The position numbers and the translations under genes were made by a program. Source: Okeania sp. SIO1I7 (GTDB lineage Bacteria > Cyanobacteriota > Cyanobacteriia > Cyanobacteriales > Microcoleaceae). Taken from it: a stretch of 64,000 nucleotides of DNA. Below the pieces are notes generated by a model. That model had not been told where the DNA came from. It was given only the letters and a program-made list of their open reading frames with translations, and did no database searches. Shown here piece by piece: positions 8,819-18,905 of this stretch (within the stretch, counting starts at the first letter, position 1; each line of letters starts with the position of its first letter). The stretch is from the NCBI GenBank assembly GCA_010672585.1, contig JAAHGF010000008.1:329401-393400 (forward strand), read 5' to 3'.

Positions 8819-9964
8819 ATGAAACCAAATATTTATACTATACCTTTAAAACAACTTGCTTCTGGGGATATTCTCTCTTTACAAGTTTATAAATTTACTG
8901 GAAATCAAACTGGGAAAAAGGCTTATATACAAGCAAATTTACATGGTGCGGAAATTAGTGGTAATGCTGTTATTCATCACTTAATAGATTTTTTAATGAC
9001 TTTGGATAATAGTCAACTAATAGGAGAAATATTGTTAGTTCCTGTTTGTAATCCTGAAGGAGTTAATATGCGATCGCATCAATTTTCTTCTGGTAGATAT
9101 AATACTTACGATGGTAAGGATTGGAATCGAATATTTTGGGATTATGAAAAGGAAGATATCGATCTAGAAGCTTTTGCTAAATCTCAAGTTAATTTAACAG
9201 AAGTTGAGATTAAAAATAATTATCGTCAGCAAATTTTAGATAGTTTTCATCGGCAGTCAGAAAAAATAAATTCACCAAGTAGTGTACCTTTTTATAAACA
9301 ATATAGATATCAACTTCAATCATTATGTTTAGATGCTGATTATTTAATAGATTTACACAGTTCTACTAATCAAAGTTTAGATTATTTTTACTGCTTTCAT
9401 GCTAGGGAAGAAAGTGCTAAATCTTTTCTGTTAGATTATGGCATTTTAATGGTGGATGGTGAATATGATGGGGATGCTTTTGATGAGGCATTTTTGAAAC
9501 CTTGGTTGGCTTTAGAAAGGAGTTTGAAAAAGTTAGGAAAAGCGATTCAATTTGACATCGAATCATGGACGTTAGAATTAGGTTCAGGAATGAAAATGAA
9601 TCCTGAATCAGTGGAAAAAGGTATTCGGGGAGTGAAAAATTATTTGGCTAATAAAGGAATGTTAAAAATCCCCGAATTTCCCTTAGCTGAAACAGCGTCG
9701 CATCACATAGATTTAATTTCTAGAAAAGGGATGAAACGTTACTATGCTCCTGTGGGTGGGATGATACAAAATAGAGTTGAACCTGGTAGAGTGGTTAAGC
9801 AAAATCAGCGAATTTATCAAATATTGAATTTCAACAAAAATAGAGAGTTGCCAAAAGTTATAGATATTTTTGCCGAAACAGATGGTTTGATTTTAGATAA
9901 TTCAATCAATCATTCTGTGAATCAGGGAGATTATGTATTAGGAATTATCTCAAAAAATAACTAA
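8819..9964 (+). CDS. Succinylglutamate desuccinylase/aspartoacylase family protein
   Basis: A 381-residue zinc-dependent amidohydrolase of the M14-like AstE/AspA family. Such enzymes cleave N-acyl amino acids or related amides; the substrate is unknown here. The zinc ligands are visible as HGAE in QANLHGAEISG (near residue 43) and the His of DLHSS (near residue 180). Between them lie the substrate-loop motif VCNPEGVNMR and the aromatic NRIFWDY region. A C-terminal biotinyl-like beta domain ends the protein (ETDGLILDNSINHSVNQGDYVLGI). No partner genes are adjacent. Codon use is very AT-rich, like its neighbours. Confidence 0.85.
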   Translation: MKPNIYTIPLKQLASGDILSLQVYKFTGNQTGKKAYIQANLHGAEISGNAVIHHLIDFLMTLDNSQLIGEILLVPVCNPEGVNMRSHQFSSGRYNTYDGKDWNRIFWDYEKEDIDLEAFAKSQVNLTEVEIKNNYRQQILDSFHRQSEKINSPSSVPFYKQYRYQLQSLCLDADYLIDLHSSTNQSLDYFYCFHAREESAKSFLLDYGILMVDGEYDGDAFDEAFLKPWLALERSLKKLGKAIQFDIESWTLELGSGMKMNPESVEKGIRGVKNYLANKGMLKIPEFPLAETASHHIDLISRKGMKRYYAPVGGMIQNRVEPGRVVKQNQRIYQILNFNKNRELPKVIDIFAETDGLILDNSINHSVNQGDYVLGIISKNN

Positions 9965-10103
9965 ATTACACTTTGCTTTTAACTTAGAAAACTATTTCTT
10001 TGTTATGCCTTTTTTTGGTTAAAAATAATAGTATGAATTTGCCTTGAATCTGGAAAATATTGCTAATTAGAGGGAACTAAAGCTGTTAAATCTTTATTTT
10101 TTG

Positions 10104-10195
10104 CTGACTAATCAAGGTCTCTATACTTCTGAAGTGAAATGGGCTTAATATTGATATAATAAAAACTATCCTTCAACATACTAGAAAAAAAATTT
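10104..10195 (+). promoter_or_regulatory. Promoter-like region shared with the toxin-antitoxin remnant at 14.9 kb
   Basis: A leader of about 85 bp in front of the DUF262 gene. Apart from a few substitutions it is nearly collinear with 14887-14975. Shared blocks are gactaat, atacttctga, gggctt/tggctt and ttgatataataaaaa. The -10 candidate TATAAT is at 10155-10160. I see no convincing -35 at 17 bp. Confidence 0.55.
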
Positions 10196-10200
10196 ATAAT

Positions 10201-11940
10201 ATGGATAAGCCATATCTCTTCATAAGTGACCTAATTAATGACTTGAAAAGAGGAAGAATCAGAATTCCTTCTTTTCAAAGAGGTTTTGTTTGGGACCCAG
10301 ACCGTGTTGTCTACTTCATTGATAGTATATATAAAGGTTTTCCGTTTGGCTCAGTTTTACTGTGGAGAACTAAAACCCCTTTGCGAACAGAAAGAAATCT
10401 TGGACCCTATAAACTACCTGAAAGCGAAGATGAATATTTTATAGACTATGTTCTTGATGGTCAACAGAGAATAACTTCTATTTTTGGTATATTTCAGAAT
10501 TCTCTTGCTCCTGAAAAAAATCAAGATACTAGCTGGACAGATTTATTTTTTCAGCTTAATAGTAAAGAATCAGTTCCATTTGTATACTTAGACGATCCAC
10601 AAAATTATGACAAGAACCAGTTCTTTCCATTGAGGTATGTTTTCAATGCTCCAAAATATCGACAAATAACAAGAAATTTGAATGAAGATATAGCTGGAAA
10701 AATAGATGATTTGGTTGAGAAATTTACACAAGCAACAGTACCTTTAGAGCGTTTTCAAACTGAAGAACAAAAATATGTTGCAACTGTTTTTGAAAGAATT
10801 AATAGAAAAGGTGTTGAGTTAAACACTTTTCAATTATTATCTGTTTGGAACTGGAGTGGAGAATTCGGTTTACAGGAAAAATTTCAGGAACTAGCAGAAA
10901 ATTTACCGAATAATTAATAATTAATAATTAATAATTAAATAATTCTGGTTTAAAGCCTCCCCTTTTAAGGGGAAAAAAAAAGAAAATATTCCTTATATTC
11001 AATCAAGAACGGTTTTAACCAGAGGTAATTATCAATTATCAATTATCCATTATCCATTAATGAAAGGATTTTGGATTTAACGAATTAGATTCTGATTTAC
11101 TTCTCAAATGTTGTTCTGCTGTAGTGAATAATAGTGCAGAATCCAGAAACTTTTATACAACTTCCTGGGGATGAGGTTCGCAAAAAATTCGATGAAATTA
11201 AAACAGGAGTATTTAGGACTATAGATTTCTTAAAGTCTGAGCTAAATATTTTTTCTCTCAAGCTTTTACCTATGGATAATATTTTAGTTGTACTGACATA
11301 ATTTTTTGCTTCTACACAAAAACAACCTCCTCCAGTTATAGATCAATGTGAAACTTTAAAAATATGGTTTTGGCGTTCTTGCTTTTCTAAGAGGTATGCA
11401 CGAGGTGGTGTTAAAAGCACAGATATAGACTTAAAAGAAGTTCAAAAACTCAAGAAAAATGAAAAACATAACTTAGGCAACTTTAATGTATCTATAAATT
11501 CTGACTATTTTATAAAAAATAAATTTAGAATGTCTACAGTTGCTACTACAACTTTTATTCTTTTACTAGCAAATAATCAACCATTAAATTTTATTCAAGG
11601 TACAAATATCTCTCTAGAAGATGTATTATGTCAAGGTAACCGTCATGAATTTCATCATATATTTCCAAAAGCTTATCTAGAGAAAAATGGATATAAAAGC
11701 GATGAAATTAATTGCTTGGCAAATATATCAATGCTTTCAAGAGCTGACAATAATAAGATAAAAGATAATCCACCTAGTGAATATCGTTCTCAAATGCCAA
11801 CAGATGATTCTACTCTTCAAAAAATACTGGGAACACATCTATGTTCTCAAGAAATGTTTAGTGATGATTATCATAAATTTATTTCTATGAGAGCTGATTT
11901 ACTTACGCAAAAAGCAAAAGAGTTATCAAAACTTACTTAA
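10201..11940 (+). pseudogene. DUF262/HNH (GmrSD-like) protein gene, interrupted by a repeat
   Basis: The N-terminal DUF262 domain is intact: PSFQRGFVWDPDRV, then FPFGSVLLWRT, YVLDGQQRITSIFG, FERINRKGVELNTFQL. This is the ParB-like nucleotide-hydrolysing domain of GmrSD-type modification-dependent restriction proteins. After codon 235 a 158-bp repeat (10906-11063) brings in a stop. Removing it restores the frame exactly (AENL then KDFGFNELDSDLLLK). Further on, one frameshift and one TAA (after MDNILVVLT) break the gene again. The C-terminal HNH-like part follows (RHEFHHIFPKAYLE, then NCLANISMLS, ending 11940). The family is a candidate phage-defence effector; here it is inactive. The first 239 codons could still be expressed. 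Confidence 0.88.
10906..11063 (+). repeat. AATTATT-type miniature repeat inserted in the DUF262 gene
   Basis: Begins ccgaataattaataatta and ends attatccattaatga. The middle has cctccccttttaagggga, a palindromic CCCCTTTTAAGGGG core. Clean in-frame restoration of the host gene on removal fixes both ends to within a few bases. Other copies are at about 3938-4173, 15250-15401, 34756-35104, 38297-38503, 42702-42790 (partial), 50459-50666 and 55018-55240. Confidence 0.85.
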
Positions 11941-11971
11941 ATATTAGATAGGGAAAGTATATAGTCTAATT

Positions 11972-12358
11972 AGGGTTTGCTGAAAAAGTCTTATGGGTGA
12001 GGGTAGGAGTCAGGAGTCAGGAGTCAGGAGTTAGGAGGAACGGGGAATTATAGAGGAGATAGGAGGAAGAATAGTCCCTTGATTTTTCTGCGCAACTATG
12101 AGCCTAAAATGCTAATTTTTTGAACCTAAGCAACCTAAAAGCTTAGACTTTTTTCAACTAAAAAATGCTAAAGCATTTATATGTTATATCATGTCCGTTG
12201 GTATCGTTTGTGTAAAAGTTAGCGTGGATATCTACAAGAAATTTAAGTTTTTTTCTTGCCTGTTGCTTTCCGGAGCTGTTGCCTGTTGCCTATTTACTAT
12301 ACAAGACCGATGCTACCGGACATGATATTAATGCTTTTAGATTTAATCAGCAAACCCT
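11972..12358 (+). repeat. AGGGTTTGC-family element with nested ATATCATGTCCG element
   Basis: Ends agggtttgctgaaaaag and tttaatcagcaaaccct. An element with ends atatcatgtccg and ccggacatgatat is nested at 12186-12328, between the element's subterminal blocks. The right end abuts a truncated toxin gene, so the outer element probably caused that truncation. Confidence 0.75.
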
Positions 12359-12372
12359 AATTATGAAAATTG

Positions 12373-12518
12373 AATAATTGGGTAACAAGTGGTTTGTATA
12401 TAGCCTCAACTGTAGGTCTTTATCGATTAAATTACTTGGAAAAATCCTTGTTAATATATTTATTGGGCAAGTTTCTGAAGCAGATAGAGAAAAATTCAAA
12501 CAAGTATGGAATACCTGA
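12373..12518 (+). pseudogene. MazF/PemK-like toxin, C-terminal remnant
   Basis: Reading in frame from 12373 gives NNWVTSGLYIASTVGLYRL and then NYLEKSLLIYLLGK. After one frameshift it gives SEADREKFKQVWNT and a stop. This is the C-terminal third of a MazF/PemK-type mRNA interferase, and it is homologous to the broken toxin at 15199. The N-terminus is missing, replaced by the repeat element ending at 12358. No antitoxin is adjacent. Confidence 0.7.
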
Positions 12519-12595
12519 GAAAACTAAAATTTTGAGTTATTAAAGTATCAGTAATTTACCGTTGAGAAGATGGTGGATGACTTATACTTTTCTTG

Positions 12596-12730
12596 CTAAA
12601 TGACATCAGCAATTTTACATTGCCAGATAACTGCTAAATCTAAGACAAATCCTGGTAAAATATTTTCTCCTGATACTATTTGTGGATTTTCTAAGATTTC
12701 TATTTCTCGTTTTTGAGTCGAAGGAAAGGT
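12596..12730 (-). pseudogene. Uma2 family protein, C-terminal remnant
   Basis: On the minus strand the frame reads TQKREIEILENPQIVSGEN then ILPGFVLDLAVIW and stops at 12596. This is the typical C-terminal tail of Uma2 (DUF820) nuclease-fold proteins. The catalytic N-terminal part is absent. The upstream side is occupied by AGCTTAAAACTCAGAC-type repeat and TTCCTTC microsatellite (12743-12828). Confidence 0.6.
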
Positions 12731-14479
12731 TAGGAAATATCAAAAGCTTAAAACTCAGACAACGCCAGATTTTTCTTTATCTTCTAGATAATTAAACACC
12801 TTCTTCCTTCTTCCTTCTTCCTTCTTACCTATAAAAAAAATGATTTCTCTCAAATTTGAAAATAAAAATTTCTCTCAAATCTTAATCATATTACTGATTA
12901 TTGCCATAAATTTAGGCATAGGATTCCGTTTTTTAAACATTGATAAAAAAGTTTATTGGCATGATGAAGTATATACTTCTTTACGAGCATCAGGCTTTAA
13001 GATGGTTGACCTTAGCCCAGAATTTATCAACGAAATTATTCCTGCTCAAAAACTGCAAAAATATCAAGATATTAAACCAGAAAGTACCTTCAAAGACACT
13101 CTTGAATCTCTGATAATTGAAAACCCCCATCATTCTCCTTTATATTATTTGATGGCTCGGTTTTGGATGCAACAATTTGGCGCTTCTATCAAGGCATCTC
13201 GTAGTTTGCCCGCATTAATCAGTTTATTATCTTTACCTTTAATATATATTCTAGCTCGGCAACTTTTTAATTCCCATTTAAATGCTTTACTAGCAACTAC
13301 ATTTTTAGCTTTATCACCCTTTGAGATTTTGCTTGCTCAAACAGCTAGACAATACAGTTTAGTTACTTTGATTATTTTGAGTAGTAGCATTTTATTGTTG
13401 AAATCTCTGCATTATTCAAATTGGAAAAATTGGGGATTATACAGTGTAGTTTGTGCTGTTGGTTTATATACCCATTTGTTTTTTTGTTTAACGATGATAG
13501 CTCAAGGAGTATTTGTTTTTACTTATTGGTTTCTCTCCAATAATATAGAGAAAAATTCCTCTCACAAAAAATCTAATTCCTCGAAAATTAAACTTCTAAT
13601 TAAAACACTACCTGGGAAATTTTTCATTGCTGTAGTAACAATAATAATTCTCTACATTCCCTGGATATTTGTAATCATAAATAATCTGCAAAGAGCTTAT
13701 GATGCTACAAATTGGGCAAGAGTATCAGTAGGCTTCAATTTTTTAGTAAAACAGTGGATTTTGAGTTTTTCTTCTTTATTTATTGACCTATATTTTGGCT
13801 TTGACAGTATTGCTACATATTTACTGAGATTGCCATTTTTAATCATTATTGGTTTTGGAGTTTATACAGTTTGTCGTTATTGCAGTCGCTCCACAAAATT
13901 ATTTGTTCTGACTTCGATTTTTGTACCTTTCATAATATTAGTAATACCCGATTTGTTATGGGGTGGAAAACGCTCTGGAGTCACTCGTTATGTGATTTCC
14001 TGCTTTCCTGCAATATATTTATCCGTTGCTTATTTATTCTCAAGGTATTTAGGTGGCAATAATATTCCGCATCAGTTACGCGATCGCTTCTCTTTGTTTA
14101 GCGGGCAAAAATTCTGGCGAGTAGTTTTGGCAATATTATTGACAGCAAGTATTTTATCCTGTAGTGTCAGCACTGTTTCTGATACTTGGTGGAATCAAAC
14201 CCCTAGTTATTTTAATGCTGAGGTAGCAAAAAAAATTAATGCTAGTGACTACCCACTATTATTGAGCGATATAGGTGATGATTATACAAATATTGGGGAT
14301 GTGATTTCACTCAGCTATTTATTAGATGATAATGTACAGTTGTTATTGTTGAGTCAACTGCCAAATTTGGAGATGGTTACAGGTGAGTCTGAGATTTTTG
14401 TGTTTCGTCCTTCTAGGAAACTCCTGAAGGTGATGAAAGCAAAGCAATGGAAATTAAAATCTGTTGTAGGTGGGGAGTT

Positions 14480-14628
<149 letters not shown>

Positions 14629-14886
14629 TATGGCGAGTCGATATCTCAAATTGATGATAAAAATGCTATAGCAATATGATTTGAGTTGTGAGATATTGGA
14701 AACTTTTAGGGAACAGGGAACACCGGATCTGGGAACAGAGAAGAAGAAAAAAACATATCATGTGAATATAATTTAAGGAACATCTCAATTCTCACAACTG
14801 ATTCCTGATTGCTATATATTCAGATTAATACTTGAAAAAAATTAGAGGCAAATAAAGCTCTTGAAGCTGTAGTTTTTGTTTGAGTT

Positions 14887-14993
14887 GATGACTAATAAAG
14901 CTTTAATACTTCTGACGTAAAGTTGGCTTTACTTTGATATAATAAAAATTGTCCTTAATTCATTAGAAAGTAATCAAATATATAACCTAAATT
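14887..14993 (+). promoter_or_regulatory. Promoter-like leader of the antitoxin remnant
   Basis: Homologous to 10104-10195 in front of the DUF262 gene. The -10 candidate TATAAT is at 14938-14943, preceded by ggctttactttga. The ATG of the antitoxin follows about 50 bp later. Confidence 0.5.
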
Positions 14994-15221
14994 ATGAAAA
15001 ATGAACTGATTAATCTAATTTGTGAAATTCAACTAGATCCTGGTGAAAAACTAATTATACCAGAATCATTATTATAAGCTATAGGAACCGGACGTTGGCG
15101 AATAACAATTGAGCCAATTAAAGCAGAAACCGAAGAAATTATTACTCGCAACCATGAAGCATTCCTAAAAAGTTATTCTCCAGAAGATGAGGGTCTCTAT
15201 GACAATTATCCAAGCAGGTGA
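14994..15221 (+). pseudogene. Antitoxin gene with an internal stop
   Basis: A 76-codon frame: MKNELINLICEIQLDPGEKL, then LIIPESLL, TAA at codon 28 (15075-15077), then AIGTGRWRITIEPIKAETEE to the stop at 15221. The last codons overlap the start of the toxin frame (ATG at 15199), the usual layout of type II modules. It looks like the small antitoxin cognate to the MazF/PemK-like toxin; its DNA-binding fold is not identifiable. Confidence 0.6.
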
Positions 15222-15540
15222 ATTTTGGGTAGCAAATATCCTTTTTACAATGGATAATGGATAATTGATAATTAATCCCCAGAGGTTTAAAGCCTCTCCT
15301 TTTAAGGATAGAAAAGAAATCAGACTTCCTTATATTCAATTCCGTAACGGTTTTAAACAGAAGTAATTATCCATTATTCATTATTCATTATTCATTAATG
15401 AAGTGTACCTTCAACTGTACGTCTTTCTCGATTAGATTGCTTGGAAAAATCCTGATTAATATATCGTCTTGGGAAAGTTTATGAGGGAGATGGAGAGCGA
15501 TTAAAACAAGTATGAAATACCTATATCAAACTAAGATTTC
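15199..15540 (+). pseudogene. MazF/PemK-like toxin, broken by a repeat and stops
   Basis: The start MTIIQAGEFWVANILFT is the normal N-terminus of a MazF/PemK-type endoribonuclease. From about 15250 to 15401 an AATTATT-type repeat replaces roughly 60 codons. Coding then resumes at 15412 with STVRLSRLDCLEKS, TGA, LIYRLGKVYEGDGERLKQV, TGA, NTYIKL. The two TGA codons stand where the 12.4-kb copy has TTG (Leu) and TGG (Trp). Together with the stop-containing antitoxin this is a dead module. Confidence 0.75.
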
Positions 15541-15657
15541 GAGTTAATCTATATAATATTATACCCAAACTTAGTTAGGATTTTAGGGAACAGAAAACAA
15601 GGAAAAGAAATGAATATTCGTGAGGCAGGAAAAAAAATTCCCACCCTACTTTTGACA

Positions 15658-16740
15658 TTAATCTCCCAAACAAATACCCATACTCCGAGCAGTTTTCACT
15701 AAAGTATCATTAAGGTCTACCGCTCTGTACTTAGAGATCGCATCTGCAATTGGCACAGCGATCGCCTGTCGATTTTGCCAAGTTACCATGTGGTCGTATT
15801 TTCCTTCAGCAATGAGGTCAACTGCTGCCACCCCAAAAGCTGAAGCAATTAAGCGATCAGTCGGGGAGGGAATACCACCACGTTGAATATGACCTAAGAC
15901 AGTGACACGAGTTTCCGCACTACTACAAGCAGCAAGTTTATCAGCTAGATATTGCCCAATACCACCAAATCTAGATTGACCAAAAGAATCATTAGTTGTG
16001 ACTGCTTCTCCTGTTTCAGTACGCACTGCTTCTGCGACAATTACCAAAGAGTAATTTTTACCCAAATCTTGGCGTTTGCGAATGTAGTCACATATTCGCT
16101 CTATTTGGTAAGGAATTTCGGGAATCAAGATCACATCTGCACCACCCGCAATACCAGCATTGAGAGCAATATGTCCCGCATCTCGCCCCATTACTTCCAA
16201 AATCATAACTCGACTATGACTAGCAGCAGTAAAATGTAATCGGTCTAGTGCTTCTGTGGCAATTTTGACAGCAGTATTGAAACCTATAGAAAGTTCAGTA
16301 CAGTTGACATCATTATCAATAGTTTTAGGAATACCGACTAGATTCAAATTTCCTTGTTGAGCAAGTTGACGGAGAATAGCTAGACTGCCATCACCACCGA
16401 TACCAATTAAAGCATCAAGCTCTAATAAACGATACCCTTCAATAATTTCCTCAGAGCGATCGCGCACAGTTTCATCTGGCATCGGAAATGCAAATGGATT
16501 ACCCTTATTAGTAGTTCCTAAAATTGTACCACCTGCTGTTAGTAAGGGGTCAATTTTTTCAATTTCAAGTTTGATTGCTTTTGGTGGACGTTCCATCAAT
16601 CCCAGGGTAGCTTGCTGGATGCCAAAAACTTCCCAATTATAAGTTCCAATTGCGCGATATACTACCGCCCGAATTGCTGGATTTAAGCCGGCACAATCTC
16701 CTCCACTGGTAAGGATGCCAATACGTTTGTGTTCTACCAT
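15658..16740 (-). CDS. pfkA: ATP-dependent 6-phosphofructokinase
   Basis: A 360-residue phosphofructokinase that phosphorylates fructose 6-phosphate to the 1,6-bisphosphate in cytosolic glycolysis. Motifs are ILTSGGDCAGLN (ATP loop, residues 8-19), GIGGDGS (ATP/Mg), PKTIDND (catalytic Asp), then MGRDAGHIAL and LGHIQRGGIPSP. The GGDG plus PKTIDND combination fits the group of PFKs common in cyanobacteria. The start at 16740 (MVEHKRIG) fits family length. An in-frame extension to 16782 runs into the adjacent TnpB remnant and is unlikely to be native. That remnant lies 16 bp upstream, so a mobile element now borders the gene's leader. Confidence 0.95.
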   Translation of the reverse strand: MVEHKRIGILTSGGDCAGLNPAIRAVVYRAIGTYNWEVFGIQQATLGLMERPPKAIKLEIEKIDPLLTAGGTILGTTNKGNPFAFPMPDETVRDRSEEIIEGYRLLELDALIGIGGDGSLAILRQLAQQGNLNLVGIPKTIDNDVNCTELSIGFNTAVKIATEALDRLHFTAASHSRVMILEVMGRDAGHIALNAGIAGGADVILIPEIPYQIERICDYIRKRQDLGKNYSLVIVAEAVRTETGEAVTTNDSFGQSRFGGIGQYLADKLAACSSAETRVTVLGHIQRGGIPSPTDRLIASAFGVAAVDLIAEGKYDHMVTWQNRQAIAVPIADAISKYRAVDLNDTLVKTARSMGICLGD

Positions 16741-16756
16741 AATTATGATTTCCTCT

Positions 16757-17002
16757 ACATTGACATCCTCCCGACGCTGCACTTGCGTGAAAGCGCGGGA
16801 TTCCTAACCATCGCTGATTAGGTCTTTCTGCTTCAATGCACCAGCCTCCAAGGTCGAGCCTCTTTTCGGTCTTACGGTCGCTCCACAGACTGACACTGCT
16901 AGCCCAGCAGCCAGATATTAAGTCTAACATACTATTGACATGCGCCTCAAAATTGATTGGTTTTCCCATCCCTCCGCTCCCCTTCGGGAGAGCGCGGGTC
17001 AA
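16757..17002 (-). mobile_element. IS200/IS605-type remnant with TnpB C-terminal fragment
   Basis: On the minus strand the frame at 16804-16912 reads AGLAVSVCGATVRPKRGS then TLEAGALKQKDLISDG and a stop, the typical tail of a cyanobacterial TnpB. It is followed by the element's 3' hairpin end (gaatcccgcgctttcacgc, then cgtcgggaggatgtcaa at 16757-16803). The rest of tnpB is gone. A second GC-rich hairpin (ccgctccccttcgggagagcg) lies at 16975-17000. Confidence 0.75.
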
Positions 17003-17190
17003 GGGCCAACGTTGAGATAAAGAACATAAATTTTTAACAGTTTCTACTCAGAAGTTGAAGCTGTCTATCGGATTTTACCAGTCAATTGTCAGTATTTATA
17101 TTCATATCATGTCCGGATAATAACTTACGATATATTTCAATATAAATTGAAGGGTGGAGTATGACTCATACTATGTCTGGATGATTAAGT

Positions 17191-17456
17191 AGGGTTTGCG
17201 CTTCACTAGTCTTATGGGTGAGGGTAGGAGACAACCCACCCCTCGCCCCTCCCCCTCCCAGGAGGGGAAGACAGGAGAAATGGGAATGAGCGATGAGGTA
17301 GGAGCGGGCGTTTTGTAAGAATGATTTTTCTGCCCAAATCTTGCCAAAATACTAAATTTTTGAGTGTTTTAGACTGAAACAGGCGCACTGCAATTCGACC
17401 CTAAAAAGGCTAAAACCTTTATCTGTAAATACTTTGATATTTAATCAGCAAGCCCC
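17191..17456 (+). repeat. AGGGTTTGC-family miniature element
   Basis: Ends agggtttgcgcttcactag and tttaatcagcaagcccc, with the conserved interior cttatgggtgagggtagg and gactgaaacaggcgcac. An ATATCATGTCCGG end lies upstream at 17104-17116 without a matching partner. Between 17457 and 17588 is a dispersed sequence (atgccatttgcccctacag) and no gene. Confidence 0.7.
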
Positions 17457-17588
17457 AAGTATCACAGGAGTTACGCAGGAACTCTACAGATAGCTAGTGC
17501 GCCATTCGGAGCTTTGCGGAACGCAAATGCCATTTGCCCCTACAGATGGTACTTTAAAGGTCAATTTGCTGTTATAGTATCTAGAATT

Positions 17589-17920
17589 ACAGCGGTTTAG
17601 TTTTACCTTGTTTAAACTCAGCGATCGCTTCATTAGCAAGTTGGGCGAGTTGGTCTTGAGAATTAGCCAAATTTTCTGCCCATCTTTATCTCATCTTGCT
17701 GATTGTTAATACTCAGGTATCCTACTGGACTCTTCATCCCTGCATCCGTCTCATAATCCGTGTGAGTGGCGATCGCTTCATTGGCAAGTTGGGCGAGTTG
17801 GTCTTGAGAATTAGCCAAATTTTCTGCCCATCTTTTCTCATCTTGCTGATTGTTAATACTCAGGTATCCTACTGGACTCTTCATCCCTGCATCCGTGCCA
17901 TAATCAGTGTGAGCAGTCAT
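17589..17920 (-). pseudogene. Antitoxin-like gene with an internal tandem duplication
   Basis: From the ATG at 17920 the frame reads MTAHTDYGTDAGMKSPVGYL, then DEKRWAENLANSQDQLAQLA. A second, nearly identical 145-bp unit follows, shifted out of frame near 17690. The tail NEAIAEFKQGKTKPL ends at about 17590. The DEKRWAENxANSQDQLAQLA core and the 40-bp leader match the intact paralogue at 21829-22038. The duplicated TDAGMKSPVGYLSINNQQ segment is foreign to that paralogue and its origin is unknown. Confidence 0.65.
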
Positions 17921-18013
17921 AGTTTTTTTGGTGATTATTTCTTATTAGTTTAGCAGGTTGGTTTTTCGACTATAATTTGAAACTATTTGTAACATTATTT
18001 TTTCAAATTGCTG

Positions 18014-18572
18014 TTATTGATAAATTGAAATTACCTTAATTTGAGTAACTTGGTGCATGGGTTTACTTGGTTTTTCTGTTGTGATTAATTCATCAGCATT
18101 TACAGAAATAGCAGCAGCAATATGAAGAGGATCTATTGCATTTATACTAAAATCAGCAGCTAATTTTGGGGCAGATTATACAATCTTTTCTAGTTCGTTT
18201 ACCAAGATATTACAACCTACAAAAAAAGTTTCATAAAAATTCACTTCAGCTAGTTGTTTATTATGAATTGCTTTGGGTAATACTTATAATTTTACAAACG
18301 AGCTAGTGACATATTCTCATTGGGGGTCATTTCAGTTATCAGTTATCAGTTATCAGTTATCAGTGCCTCTCTCTGCCTGTTTGCGCAGCATTCCGCAGGA
18401 AAGCATTGGGATTGAAATATTGAACCTGTTTTTTTCATCCCCTTTATTGGGGAGGCTTGAGACCTGATTTTTTGGTCATCAAGAATTTCTCTTGCTTTTA
18501 TTGCGACGGGTTTTATGCCTCTAAATGCTGCAATAAGTACGCCAGAATCTATATAAGTTTTGGTGATATTCG
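18014..18572 (-). pseudogene. VapC-like PIN-domain toxin, broken
   Basis: N-terminal part at 18465-18572: TKTYIDSGVLIAAFRGIKP then VAIKAREILDDQK, where the first PIN aspartate is in YIDSG. C-terminal part at 18014-18270: QLAEVNFYETFFVGC, TAA, LAADFSINAIDPLHIAAA, then ADELITTEKPSKPM. The two are separated by about 190 bp containing AGTTATC microsatellite and a TTTGCGCAGCATTCCGCAGG repeat. The expected ATG before TKTYIDS reads ATC. PIN toxins are ribonucleases; this one is dead by insertion, nonsense and start loss. Confidence 0.75.
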
Positions 18573-18824
18573 CTGCTTTTCACCCCGACTTTCTGATATT
18601 TCTTCTTCTATTTCATCCCAAGTTAGTAACTTAGATTGCTCGGTTAGTGCTTGACAACGAATTTCCCATAATTTTTTACCCATATCTGTTTGAGGTTGAT
18701 AAATATTTGCCTGATTAATATCCTGGTTTTGTCGATAAAGTTGTTCGACTAAATCTAATACTTCTTGCTGTTTTTTTAATGGCAAAGTACGCCATTTATT
18801 GAGTAATATTTGTTCCCTATTCAT
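18549..18824 (-). CDS. Antitoxin-like protein upstream of the PIN remnant
   Basis: A 91-residue small protein, MNREQILLNKWRTLPLKKQQ to RISPKLI. Its 3' end overlaps the start of the broken PIN gene by about 20 bp, as in VapBC-type operons. The frame is intact even though the toxin is not. No DNA-binding motif is recognisable; the LPLKKQQEVLDLVEQL helix resembles the oligomerisation segment of cyanobacterial PIN antitoxins. Divergent from the coiled-coil/WD40 gene at 18906, with 81 bp between the two starts. Confidence 0.65.
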   Translation of the reverse strand: MNREQILLNKWRTLPLKKQQEVLDLVEQLYRQNQDINQANIYQPQTDMGKKLWEIRCQALTEQSKLLTWDEIEEEISESRGEKQRISPKLI

Positions 18825-18905
18825 TGATTTTTATCCTGTAATTTTTTCAAGATAGTATAATAGTATCCTAAAAATACTGCTACTTTCAAAAAGAGGTTAA
18901 ATTTT

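Noticed and set aside
16637-17002. 121-codon minus-strand frame overlapping pfkA
   Set aside because: Shadow of pfkA and of the TnpB remnant; the real TnpB tail is in a different frame and matches known TnpB C-termini.
17663-17953. Plus-strand frame opposite the duplicated antitoxin-like gene
   Set aside because: Antisense shadow; the minus-strand frame has homology to the paralogue at 21829.
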